A DNA stretch of 64,000 nucleotides from Nomia melanderi (Eukaryota > Arthropoda > Insecta > Hymenoptera > Halictidae), in contig NW_027475140.1 of assembly GCF_051020985.1 (NCBI RefSeq), positions 558,001 to 622,000 on the forward strand. Direction: 5' to 3'. Under the pieces are notes generated by a model. That model made no database searches. It was not told the DNA's origin and saw nothing but the letters and a program-made list of their open reading frames with translations. Of this stretch, positions 12,074-24,404 are shown piece by piece. Position numbers and translations under genes: made by a program. Each line of letters opens with the position of its first letter. Positions within the stretch are counted from its first letter, which is position 1.

Positions 12074-15000
12074 GATATCACCAGATATATATTGGATTTT
12101 CCCCTGACCCTGAGTGTCCGGACCCATGAGACTGTGGTTTTCTCGGCCCCTGGTGGTCCGAGGTCGTTCCCGCTGCACAGATTCATTCGCCTGAGCCTCC
12201 TACAGACAATGCACTTTGATTTATTGCGCTATCTGTAATAGCACCCGAGATATCACCAGATATATATTGGATTCTTCCGTGACCCTGAGTGTCCGGCCCC
12301 ATGTGACGGTGGTTTTCTCGGCCCCTGGTGGTCCGAGGTCGTTCCCGCTGCACAGATTGATGCGCCGGGGCCTAATACAGACAATGCACTTTGATTTCTT
12401 GGGCTATCTGTAATAGCACCCGAGATATCACCAGATATATATTGGATTTTTCGCTGACCCTGAGTGTCCGGCCCCATGAGACGGTGGTTTTCTCGGCCCC
12501 AGGTGGTCCGAGGTCGTTCCCGCTGCACAGATTCATGCGCCAGGGCCTCCTACAGACAATGCACTTTGATTTATTGTTCTATCTGTAATATAACCCGAGA
12601 TATCACCAGAAATATATTGGATTTTTCCCTGACCCTGAGTGTCCGGCCCCATGAGACGGTTGTTGTCTCGGCCCCTGGTGGTCCGAGGTCGTTCCCGCTG
12701 CACAGATTCATGCGCTAGTGTCTCCTGCAGATAATTCACTTTGGTTTATTGCGCTATCTCTAATAGCACCCGAGATATCACCAGGTATATATTGGATTCT
12801 TCCCTGACCCTGAGTGTCCGACCCTATGAGACTGTGGTTTTCTCGTCCCCTGGTGGTCCGAGGTAGTTCCCGCTGCACAGATTCATGCGCAAGGTCCTCC
12901 TACAGACAATGCACTTTGATTTATTGCGCTATCTGTAATAGCACTCGAGATATAACCAGATATATATTGGATTTTTCACTGACCCTGAGTGTCCGGCCCC
13001 ATGAGACGGTGGATGTCTCGGCCCCTGATGGTCCGAGATCGTTCCCGCTGCACAGATTCATGCGCCAGGGCCTCCTGCAGACAATTCACTTTGGTTTATT
13101 GCGCTATCACTAATAGCACCCGAGATATCACCAGATATATATTGGATTTTTCCCCGACCCTGAGTGTCCGGCCCCATGAGACGGAGGTTTTCTCGGCCGC
13201 TGGTGGTCCGAGGTCGTTCCCGCTGGCCAGATTCATGCGCCAGGGCCTCCTACAGACAATGCACTATGATTTATTGCGCTATCTGTAATAGCACCCGAGA
13301 TATCACCAGATCTATATTGGATTTTCCCCTGACCCTGAGTATCCGGCCCCATGAGACTGTGGTTTTCTCGGCCCCTGGTGGTTCGAGGTCGTTCCCGTTG
13401 CACAGATTCATGCGCCGGGGCCTCCTACCGACAATGCACTTTGATTTATTGGGCTATCTCTAATAGCACCCGAGATATCACCAGATATATATTGGATTTT
13501 TCCCTGACCCTGAGTGTCCGGCTGCATGAGACTGTGGTTTTCTCGGCCCCTGGTGGTCCGAGGTCGTTCCCGCTGGCCAGATTCATGCGCCTGGGCCTCC
13601 TACAGACAATGCACTTTGATTTAGTGCGCTATCTCTAATAGCACCCGAGATATCACCAGATATATATTGGATTTTTCCCTGACCCTGAGTGTCCGGCGCC
13701 ATGAGACGGTGGTTTTCGTGGCCCCTGGTGGTCCGAGGTCGTTCCCGCTGCACAGATGCTCGCGCCAGGGCCTCCTGCAGATAATTCACTTTGGTTTATT
13801 GCGCTATCTCTAATAGCACGCGAGATATCACCAGATATATATTGGATTTTCCCCTGACCCTGAGTGTCCGGCCCCGTGAGTCGGTGGTTTTCTCGGCCCC
13901 TGGTGGTCCTAGGTCGTTCCCGCTGACCAGATTCATTCGCCAGGGCCTCCTACAGACAATGCACTTTGGTTTATTGCGCTATCTCTAATAGCACCCGAGA
14001 TATCACCAGATATATATTGGATTTTTCCCTGACCCTGAGTGTCCGGCGCCATGAGACGGTGGTTTTCTTGGCCCCTGGTGGTCCGAGGTCGTTCCCGCTG
14101 CACAGATGCATGCGCCAGGGCCTCCTTCAGATAATTCACTTTGGTTTATTGCGCTATCTCTAATATCACCCGAGATATCACCAGATATATATTGGATTTT
14201 CCCCTGACCCTGAGTGTCCGGACCCATGAGACGGTGGTTTTCTCGGCCCCTGGTGGTCCGAGGTCGTTCCCGCTGCCCAGATTCATGCGCCAGGGCCTCC
14301 TACAGACAGTGCACTTTGGTTTATTGCGATATCTGTAATAGCACCCGAGATATCACCAGATATATATTGGATTTTTCCCTGACCCTGAGTGTCCGGCCCC
14401 ATGAGACGGTCGTTTTCTCGGCCCCTGGTGGTCCGAGGTCGTTCCCGCTGCACAGGGTCATGCGCCAGTGTCTCCTACAGACAATGCACTTTGATTTATT
14501 GCGCTATCTGTAATAGCAACCGAGATATCAACACATATATATTGGATTTTTCACTGACCCTGAGTGTCCGGCCCCATGAGACGGTGGTTTTCTCGGTCCC
14601 TGGTGTTCCGAGGTCGTTCCCGCTGCACAGATTCATGCGCCAGGGCCTCCTATAGACAATGCACTTTGATTTATTGCGCTATCTCTAATAGCACCCGAGA
14701 TATCACCAGATATATATTGGATTTTTCCCTGACCCTGAGTGTCCGGCGCCATGAGACGGTGGTTTTCTTGGCCCCTGGTGGTCCGAGGTCGTTCCCGCTG
14801 CACAGATTCATGCGCCAGGGCCTCCTACCGACAATGCACTTTGATTTATTGGGCTATCTGTAATAGCACCCGAGATATCACCAGATAAATATTGGATTTT
14901 CCCCTGACCCTGAGTGTCCGGCCCCATGAGACTGAGGTTTTCACGGCCCCTGGTGGTCCGAGGTCGTTCCCGCTGGCCAGATTCATGCGCCTGGGCCTCC

Positions 15001-15397
15001 TACAGACAATGCACTTTGATTTATTGCGCTATCTCAAATAGCACCCGAGATATCACCAGATATATATTGGATTTTTCCCTGACCCTGAGTGTCCGGCGCC
15101 ATGAGACGGTGGTTTTCTTGGCCCCTGGTGGTCCGAGGTCGTTCCCGCTGCACAGATGCATGCGCCAGGGCCTCCTGCAGATAATTCACTTCGTTTATTT
15201 CGCTATCTCTAATAGCACCCGAGATATCACCAGATATATATTGGATTTTCCCCTGACCCTGAGTGTCCGGCCCCGTGAGTCGGTGTTTTTCTCGGCCCCT
15301 GGTGGTCCGAGGTCGTTCCCGCTGCCCGGATTCATGCGCCAGGGCCTCCTACAGACAATGCACTTTGGTTTATTGCGCTATCTCTAATAGCACCCGA

Positions 15398-15572
15398 GAT
15401 ATCACCAGATATTTGCTGGATTTTTACATGACCTTGGGTGACGGATTCCGAATATCTGTAATTTTCTCGGCCACTGGTGGTCCGAGGTCGTTCCTGCGGC
15501 ACAGATTCATTCGCAAGGGCCTCCTACAGACAATGCACTTTGGTTTATTGCGCTATCTGTAATAGCACCCGA
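15398..15572. repeat. Type-B monomer 3
   Basis: Copy of unit 1 in the second 4,374-bp duplicate. Confidence 0.92.
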
Positions 15573-16272
15573 GATATCAGCAGATATATATTGGATTTTC
15601 CCCTGACCCTGAGTGTCCGGCCCCATGAGACTGTGGTTTTCTCGGCCCCTGGTGGTGCGAGGTCGTTCCCGCTGGCCAGATTCATGCGCCTGGGACTCCT
15701 ACAGACAATGCACTTTGATTTATTGCGCTATCTCAAATAGCACCCGAGATATCACCAGATATATATTGGATTTTTCCCTGACCCTGAGTGTCCGGCGCCA
15801 TGAGACGGTGGTTTTCTTGGCCCCTGGTGGTCCGAGGTCGTTCCCGCTGCACAGATGCATGCGTCAGGGCCTCCTTCAGATAATTCACTTTGGTTTATTG
15901 CGCTATCTCTAGTAGCACCCGAGATATCACCAGATATATATTGGATTTTCCCCTGACCCTGAGTGTCCGGACCCATGAGACGGTGGTTTTCTCGGCCCCT
16001 GGTGGTCCGAGGTCGTTCCCGCTGCCCAGATTCATGCGCCAGGGCCTCCTACAGACAGTGCACTTTGGTTTATTGCGCTATCTGTAATAGCACCCGAGAT
16101 ATCACCAGATATATATTGGATTTTTCCCTGACCCTGAATGTCCGGCTTCATGAGACGGTGATTTTCTCGTCCCCTGGTGGTCCGACGTCGTTCCCGCTGC
16201 CCAGATTCATTCGCCAGGGCCTCCTACAGACAATGCACTTTGGTTTATTGCGCTATCTCTAATAGCACCCGA

Positions 16273-16447
16273 GATATCACCAGATATTTGCTGGGTTTTT
16301 ACATGACCTTGGGTGACGGATTCCGAATATCTGTAATTTTCTCGGCCACTGGTGGTCCGAGGTCGTTCCTGCGGTACAAATTCATTCGCAAGAGCCTCCT
16401 ACAGACAATGCACTTTGGTTTATTGCGCTATCTGTAATAGCACCCGA
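16273..16447. repeat. Type-B monomer 4
   Basis: Copy of unit 2 in the second 4,374-bp duplicate. Confidence 0.92.
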
Positions 16448-17352
16448 GATATCACCAGATATATATTGGATTTTCCCCTGACCCTGAGTGTCCGGACCCA
16501 TGAGACTGTGGTTTTCTCGGCCCCTGGTGGTCCGAGGTCGTTCCCGCTGCACAGATTCATTCGCCTGAGCCTCCTACAGACAATGCACTTTGATTTATTG
16601 CGCTATCTGTAATAGCACCCGAGATATCACCAGATATATATTGGATTCTTCCGTGACCCTGAGTGTCCGGCCCCATGTGACGGTGGTTTTCTCGGCCCCT
16701 GGTGGTCCGAGGTCGTTCCCGCTGCACAGATTGATGCGCCGGGGCCTAATACAGACAATGCACTTTGATTTCTTGGGCTATCTGTAATAGCACCCGAGAT
16801 ATCACCAGATATATATTGGATTTTTCGCTGACCCTGAGTGTCCGGCCCCATGAGACGGTGGTTTTCTCGGCCCCAGGTGGTCCGAGGTCGTTCCCGCTGC
16901 ACAGATTCATGCGCCAGGGCCTCCTACAGACAATGCACTTTGATTTATTGTTCTATCTGTAATATAACCCGAGATATCACCAGAAATATATTGGATTTTT
17001 CCCTGACCCTGAGTGTCCGGCCCCATGAGACGGTTGTTGTCTCGGCCCCTGGTGGTCCGAGGTCGTTCCCGCTGCACAGATTCATGCGCTAGTGTCTCCT
17101 GCAGATAATTCACTTTGGTTTATTGCGCTATCTCTAATAGCACCCGAGATATCACCAGGTATATATTGGATTCTTCCCTGACCCTGAGTGTCCGACCCTA
17201 TGAGACTGTGGTTTTCTCGTCCCCTGGTGGTCCGAGGTAGTTCCCGCTGCACAGATTCATGCGCAAGGTCCTCCTACAGACAATGCACTTTGATTTATTG
17301 CGCTATCTGTAATAGCACTCGAGATATAACCAGATATATATTGGATTTTTCA

Positions 17353-19758
17353 CTGACCCTGAGTGTCCGGCCCCATGAGACGGTGATTTTCTCGGCCCCT
17401 GGTGGTCCGAGGTCGTTCCCGTTGCACAGATTCATGCGCCAGGGCCTCCTGCAGATAATACACTTTGGTTTATTGCGCTATCTGTAATAGCACTCGAGAT
17501 ATCACCAGATATATATTGGATTTTTCACTGACCCTGAGTGTCCGGCCCCATGAGACGGTGGTTTTCTCGGCCCCTGGTGATCCGAGGTCGTGCCCGCTGC
17601 ACAGATTCATGCGCCGGGTCCTAATACAGACAATGCACTTTCATTTCTTGGGCTATCTGTAATAGCACCCGAGATATCACCAGATATATAATGGATTCTT
17701 CCCTGACCCTGAGTGTCCGGCCCCATGAGACGGTGGTTTTCTCGGCCCCTGGTGGTCCGAGGTCGTTCCCTCTGCACAGATTCATGCGCCAGGGCCTCAT
17801 ACAGACAATGCACATTTATTTATTACGCTATCTGTAATAGCACCCGAGATACCACCAGATATATATTGGATCTTTCACTGACCCGTGTGTCCGGCCCCAT
17901 GAGACGGTGGTTTTCGCGGCCCCTGGTGGTTCGAGGTCGTTCCGGCTGCACAGATTCATGCGCCAGGGCCTCCTACAGACAATTCACTTTGATTTATTGC
18001 GCTATCTGTAATAGCACCCGAGATATCACCAGATATATGTTGGATTTTCCCCTGACCCTGAGTGTCCGGCCCCATGAGACTGTGGTTTTCTCGGCCCCTG
18101 GTGGTCCGAGGTCGTTCCCGTTGCACAGATTCATGCGCCAGGGCCTCCTGCAGATAATTCACTTTGGTTTATTGCGCTATCTCTAATAGCACCCGAGATA
18201 TCACCAGATATATATTGGATTTTCCCCTGACCCTGAGCGTCCGGCCTCATGAGACTGTGGTTTTCTCGGCCTCTGGTGGTCCGAGGTCGTTCCCGCTACA
18301 CAGATTCATGCGCCAGGGCCTCCTACAGACAATGCACTCTGATTTATTGCGCTATCTGTAATAGCACCCGAGAGATCACCAGATATATATTGGATTTTTC
18401 CCTGACCCTGAGTGTCCGGCCCCATGAGACGGTGGTTTTCTCGGCCCCTGGTGGTCCGAGGTCGTTCCCGCTGGCCAGATTCATGCGCCTGGGCCTCCTA
18501 CAGACAATGCACTTTGATTTATTGCGCTATCTCAAATAGCACCCGAGATATCACCAGATATATATTGGATTTTTCCCTGACCCTGAGTGTCCGGCCCCAC
18601 GAGACGGTGGTATTCTCGGCCCCTGGTGGTCCGAGGTCGTTCCCGCTGCACAGATTCATGCACCGGGGCCTAATACAGACAATGCACTTTGATTTCTTGG
18701 GCTATCTGTAATAGCACCCGAGATATCACCAGAAATATATTGGATTTTTCCCTGACCCTGACTGTCCGGCCCCATGAAACGGTGGTTTTCTCGGCCCCTG
18801 GTGGTTCGAGGTCGTTCCCGCTGCACAGATTCATGCGCCCGGGCCTCCTGCAGATAATTCACTTTGGTTTATTGCGCTATCTCTACTAGCACCCGAGATA
18901 TCACCCGATATATATTGGATATTTCCCTGACCCTGAGTGTCCGGCCCCATGTGTCGGTGGTTTTCTCGGCCCCTGGTGGTCCCAGGTCGTTCCCGCTGCA
19001 CAGATTCATGCGCCAGGGCCTCCTACAGACAATGCACTCTGATTTATTGTTCTATCTGTAATATAACCCGCGATATCACCAGAAATATTTTGGATTTTTC
19101 CCTGACCCTGAGTGTCCGGCCCCATGAGACGGTTGTTGTCTCGGCCCCTGGTGGTCCGAGGTCGTTCCCGCTGCACAGATTCATGCGCCAGGGCGTCCTG
19201 CAGATAATTCACTTTGATTTATTGCGCTATCTCTAATAGCACCCGAGATATCACCAGATATATATTGGATTTTCCCCTGACCATGAGTGTCCGGCCCCAT
19301 GAGACTGTGGTTTTCTCGGCCCCTGGTGGTCCGAGGTCGTTCCCGCTGCACAGATTCACGCGCCAGGGCCTCCTACAGACAATGCACTTTGATTTATCGC
19401 GCTATGTGTAATAGAACCCGAGATATCACCAGATATATATTGGATTTTTCCCTGACCCTGAGTGCCCGGCCCCATGCGTCGGTGGTTTTCTCGGCCCCTG
19501 GTGGTCAGAGATCGATCTCGCTGCACAGATTCATGCACCGGGGCCTAATACAGACAATGCACTTTGATTTCTTGGGCTATCTGTAATAGCAACCGAGATA
19601 TCACCAGATATATTTTGGATTTTCCCCTGACCCTGAGTGCCCGGCCCCATGAGACTGTGGTTTTCTCGGCCCCTGGTGGTCCGAGGTCGTTCCCGCTGCA
19701 CAGATTCATTCGCCTGGGCCTCCTACAGACAATGCACTTTGATTTATTGCGCTATCTC
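17353..19758. repeat. Satellite segment leading into the 13-monomer HOR
   Basis: About fourteen monomers. The unit near 17,880 lost one base (GACCCGTGTGTCC), which fuses two short frames into a spurious 157-codon one. About 17,498-17,870 resembles 20,647-21,019 at 3,149 bp, including the ATATATAATGG variant. Recurrent local variants are CGGGGCCTAATACAG with CTTGGGCTATC, ATGTGTCGGTGG and CAGAAATAT. Confidence 0.82.
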
Positions 19759-20883
19759 TAATAGCACCCGAGATATCACCAGATATTTGCTGGATTTTTA
19801 CATGACCTTGGGTGACGGATTCCGAATATCTGTAATTTTCTCGGCCACTGGTGGTCCGAGGTCGTTCCTGCGGTACAGATTCATTCGCAAGAGCCTCCTA
19901 CAGACAATGCACTTTGGTTTATTGCGCTATCTGTAATAGCACCCGAGATATCACCAGATATATATTGGATTTTCCCCTGACCCTGAGTGTCCGGCCCCAT
20001 GAGACTGTGGTTTTCTCGGCCCCTGGTGGTCCGAGGTCGTTCCCGCTGCACAGATTCATTCGCCTGAGCCTCCTACAGACAATGCACTTTGATTTATTGC
20101 GCTATCTGTAATAGCACCCGAGATATCACCAGATATATATTGGATTCTTCCCTGACCCTGAGTGTCCGGCCCCATGAGACGGTGGTTTTCTCGGCCCCTG
20201 GTGGTCCGAGGTCGTTCCCGCTGCACAGATTCATGCGCCGGGGCCTAATACAGACAATGCACTTTGATTTCTTGGGCTATCTGTAATAGCACCCGAGATA
20301 TCACCAGATATATATTGGATTTTTCCCTGACACTGAGTGTCCGGCCCCATGAGACGGTGGTTTTCTCGGCCCCTGGTGGTCCGAGGTCGTTCCCGCTGCA
20401 CAGATTCATGCGCCAGGGCCTCCTACAGACAATGCACTTTGATTTATTGTTCTATCTGTAATATAACCCGAGATATCACCAGAAATATATTGGATTTTTC
20501 CCTGACCCTGAGTGTCCGGCCCCATGAGACGGTTGTTGTCTCGGCCCCTGGTGGTCCGAGGTCGTTCCCGCTGCACAGATTCATGCGCCAGGGTCTCCTA
20601 CAGACAATGCACTTTGATTTAATGCGCTATCTGTAATAGCACCCGAGATATCACCAGATATATATTGGATTTTTCACTGACCCTGAGTGTCCGGCCCCAT
20701 GAGACGGTGGTTTTCTCGGCCCCTGGTGATCCGAGGTCGTTCCCGCTGCACAGATTCATGCGCCGGGTCCTAATACAGACAATGCACTTTCATTTCTTGG
20801 GCTATCTGTAATAGCACCCGAGATATCACCAGATATATAATGGATTCTTCCCTGACCCTGAGTGTCCGGCCCCATGAGACGGT
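19759..20883. repeat. 2,275-bp (13-monomer) HOR segment, copy 1
   Basis: Matches 22,034-23,158 at exactly 13 x 175 bp. I noticed two differences (CGCCTGAGCC/CGGCTGAGCC near 20,053; CCCCTGG/CTCCTGG near 20,719). It starts at the type-B monomer 19,772-19,946 and includes the shared rare GACACTGAG, TTGTTCTATC with ATATAACCC, and ATATATAATGG markers. Confidence 0.88.
19772..19946. repeat. Type-B monomer 5
   Basis: Type-B core with CCTGCGGTACAG and CGCAAGAGCC; first unit of the 13-monomer HOR segment. Confidence 0.92.
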
Positions 20884-22033
20884 GGTTTTCTCGGCCCCTG
20901 GTGGTCCAAGGTCGTTCCCTCTGCACAGATTCATGCGCCAGGGCCTCCTACAGACAATGCACATTTATTTATTACGCTATCTGTAATAGCACCCGAGATA
21001 CCACCAGATATATATTGGATCTTTCACTGACCCTGAGTGTCCGGCCCCATGAGACGGTGGTTTTCTCGGTCCCTGGTGGTCCGAGGTCGTTCCCGCTGCC
21101 CAGATTCATTCGCCTGGGCCTCCTACAGACAATGCACTTTGGTTTATTGCGCTATCTCTAATAGCACCCGAGATATCACCAGATATTTGCTGGATTTTTA
21201 CATGACCTTGGGTGACGGATTCCGAATATCTGTAATTTTCTCGGCCACTGGTGGTCCGAGGTCGTTCCTGCAGTACAGATTCATTCGCAAGAGCCTCCTA
21301 CAGACAATGCACTTTGGTTTATTGCGCTATCTGTAATAGCACCCGAGATATCACCAGATATATATTGGATTTTTCCCTGACCCTGAGTGTCCGGCCCCAT
21401 GAGACGGTGGTTTTCTCGGCCCCTGGTGGTCCGAGGTCGTTCCCGCTGCACAGATTCATGCGCCAGGGCCTCCTACAGACAATGCACTTTGATTTATTGT
21501 TCTATCTGTAATATAACCCGAGATATCACCAGAAATATATTGGATTTTTCCCTGACCCTGAGTGTCCGGCCCCATGAGACGGTTGTTGTCTCGGCCCCTG
21601 GTGGTCCGAGGTCGTTCCCGCTGCACAGATTCATGCGCCAGTGTCTCCTGCAGACAATGCACTCTGATTTATTGCGCTATCTGTAATAGCACCCGAGATA
21701 TAACCAGATATATATTGGATTTTTCACTGACCCTGAGTGTCCCGCCCCATGAGACGGTGGTTTTCTCGGCCCCTGGTGGTCCGAGGTCGTTCCCGTTGCA
21801 CAGATTCATGCGCCAGGGCCTCCTGCAGATAATACACTTTGGTTTATTGCGCTATCTCTAAGAGCACCCGAGATATCACCAGATATATATTGGATTTTCC
21901 CCTGACCCTGAGTGTCCGGCCCCATGAGACGGTGGTTTTCTCGGCCCCTGGTGGTCCGAGGTCGTTCCCGCTGCACAGATTCATGCGCCAGGGCCTCCTA
22001 CAGACAATGCACTTTCATTTATTGCGCTATCTG
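20884..22033. repeat. Satellite segment between the 13-monomer HOR copies
   Basis: Includes the type-B monomer at 21,172 and a run near 21,347-21,560 that resembles 20,297-20,510 six monomers earlier. From about 21,690 to 22,050 it matches about 23,965-24,325, again at 2,275 bp, with GTGTCCCGCCCC and CTAAGAGCACC as shared markers. The 13-monomer period therefore extends beyond the main segment. Confidence 0.82.
21172..21346. repeat. Type-B monomer 6
   Basis: Type-B core with CCTGCAGTACAG, one base different from unit 5; lies eight monomers after it. Confidence 0.92.
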
Positions 22034-23158
22034 TAATAGCACCCGAGATATCACCAGATATTTGCTGGATTTTTACATGACCTTGGGTGACGGATTCCGA
22101 ATATCTGTAATTTTCTCGGCCACTGGTGGTCCGAGGTCGTTCCTGCGGTACAGATTCATTCGCAAGAGCCTCCTACAGACAATGCACTTTGGTTTATTGC
22201 GCTATCTGTAATAGCACCCGAGATATCACCAGATATATATTGGATTTTCCCCTGACCCTGAGTGTCCGGCCCCATGAGACTGTGGTTTTCTCGGCCCCTG
22301 GTGGTCCGAGGTCGTTCCCGCTGCACAGATTCATTCGGCTGAGCCTCCTACAGACAATGCACTTTGATTTATTGCGCTATCTGTAATAGCACCCGAGATA
22401 TCACCAGATATATATTGGATTCTTCCCTGACCCTGAGTGTCCGGCCCCATGAGACGGTGGTTTTCTCGGCCCCTGGTGGTCCGAGGTCGTTCCCGCTGCA
22501 CAGATTCATGCGCCGGGGCCTAATACAGACAATGCACTTTGATTTCTTGGGCTATCTGTAATAGCACCCGAGATATCACCAGATATATATTGGATTTTTC
22601 CCTGACACTGAGTGTCCGGCCCCATGAGACGGTGGTTTTCTCGGCCCCTGGTGGTCCGAGGTCGTTCCCGCTGCACAGATTCATGCGCCAGGGCCTCCTA
22701 CAGACAATGCACTTTGATTTATTGTTCTATCTGTAATATAACCCGAGATATCACCAGAAATATATTGGATTTTTCCCTGACCCTGAGTGTCCGGCCCCAT
22801 GAGACGGTTGTTGTCTCGGCCCCTGGTGGTCCGAGGTCGTTCCCGCTGCACAGATTCATGCGCCAGGGTCTCCTACAGACAATGCACTTTGATTTAATGC
22901 GCTATCTGTAATAGCACCCGAGATATCACCAGATATATATTGGATTTTTCACTGACCCTGAGTGTCCGGCCCCATGAGACGGTGGTTTTCTCGGCTCCTG
23001 GTGATCCGAGGTCGTTCCCGCTGCACAGATTCATGCGCCGGGTCCTAATACAGACAATGCACTTTCATTTCTTGGGCTATCTGTAATAGCACCCGAGATA
23101 TCACCAGATATATAATGGATTCTTCCCTGACCCTGAGTGTCCGGCCCCATGAGACGGT
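22034..23158. repeat. 2,275-bp (13-monomer) HOR segment, copy 2
   Basis: Partner of 19,759-20,883, beginning with type-B monomer 22,047-22,221. The match ends at GAGACGGTTGTTG (copy 2) against GAGACGGTGGTTT (copy 1), a common alternative state at this monomer position, so the edge may be a conversion boundary. Confidence 0.88.
22047..22221. repeat. Type-B monomer 7
   Basis: Partner of unit 5 at exactly 2,275 bp. Confidence 0.92.
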
Positions 23159-24404
23159 TGTTGTCTCGGCCCCTGGTGGTCCGAGGTCGTTCCCGCTGCA
23201 CAGATTCATGCGCCAGTGTCTCCTGCAGACAATGCACTCTGATTTATTGTGCTATCTCTAATAGCACCCGAGATATCACCAGGTATATATTGGATTCTTC
23301 CCTGACCCTGAGTGTCCGACCCCATGAGACTGTGGTTTTCTCGGCCCCTGGTGGTCCGAGGTCGTTCCCTCTGCACAGATTCAAGCTCCAGGGCCTCCTA
23401 CAGACAATGCACGTTTATTTATTACGCTATCTGTAATAGCACCCGAGATACCACCAGATCTATATTGGATCTTTCACTGACCCTGAGTGTCCGGCCCCAT
23501 GAGACGGTGGTTTTCGCGGCCCCTGGTGGTTCGAGGTCGTTCCGGCTGCACAGATTCATGCGCCAGGGCGTCCTACAGACAATTCACTTTGATTTATTGC
23601 GCTATCTGTAATAGCACCCGAGATATCACCAGATATATGTTGGATTTTCCCCTGACCCTGAGTGTCCGGCCCCATGTGTCGGTGGTTTTCTCGGCCCCTG
23701 GTGGTCCCAGGTCGTTCCCGCTGCACAGATTCATGCACCAGGGCCTCCTACAAACAATGCACTTTGATTTATTGTTCTATCTGTAATATAACCCGAGATA
23801 TCACCAGAAATATATTGGATTTTTCCCTGACCCTGACTGTCCGGCCCCATGAGACGATGGTTTTCTCGGCCCCTGGTGGTCCGAGGTAGTTCCCGCTGCA
23901 CAGATTCATGCGCAAGGTCCTCCTACAGACAATGCACTTTTATTTATTGCGCTATCTGTAATAGCACCCGAGATATAACCAGATATATATTGGATTTTTC
24001 ACTGACCCTGAGTGTCCCGCCCCATGAGACGGTGGTTTTCTCGGCCCCTGGTGGTCCGAGGTCGTTCCCGTTGCACAGATTCATGCGCCAGGGCCTCCTG
24101 CAGATAATACACTTTGGTTTATTGCGCTATCTCTAAGAGCACCCGAGATATCACCAGATATATATTGGATTTTCCCATGACCCTGAGTGTCCGGCCCCAT
24201 GAGACTGTGGTTTTCTCGGCCCCTGGTGGTCCGAGGTCGTTCCCGCTGCACAGATTCATGCGCCAGGGCCTCCTACAGACAATGCACTTTCATTTATTGC
24301 GCTATCTGTAATAGCACCCGAGATATCACCAGATATATATTGGATTTTTCACTGACCCTGAGTGTCCGGCCCCATGAGACGGTGGTTTTCTCGGCCCCTG
24401 GTGA
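23159..24404. repeat. Satellite segment before the 14-monomer duplication
   Basis: Seven monomers mixing markers seen both upstream (GTCCCGCCCC, CTAAGAGC) and downstream (GATACCACC with GGATCTTTCAC, TTCGCGGCCCC, ATATGTTGG). It is a transition between the 13-monomer and 14-monomer HOR types. No other sequence is present. Confidence 0.8.

Larger units (their letters stand above)
8605..12978. repeat. 4,374-bp (25-monomer) duplication, copy 1
   Basis: Exactly followed by an apparently identical copy. The length is 25 x 175 - 1, the missing base being in CACTTCGTTTATTTCG near 10,820. Left of 8,605 the sequence departs from the partner (CCCTGACC against CACTGACC). It contains two type-B monomers (11,024 and 11,899) and distinctive variants such as GGCGCCATGAG with TTCTTGGCC, GGCTGCATGAG and CCCGTGAGTCGG. 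Every stretch I compared with copy 2 was identical. Confidence 0.93.
12979..17352. repeat. 4,374-bp (25-monomer) duplication, copy 2
   Basis: Direct tandem copy of 8,605-12,978. The match to the start of copy 2 continues past the unit end to 17,385, then breaks (GGTGATTTTC against GGTGGATGTC), as expected if exchange occurred between homologous monomers sharing a short identical stretch. The lack of visible differences implies a very recent event; an assembly or collapse/expansion error is the alternative. Confidence 0.93.
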
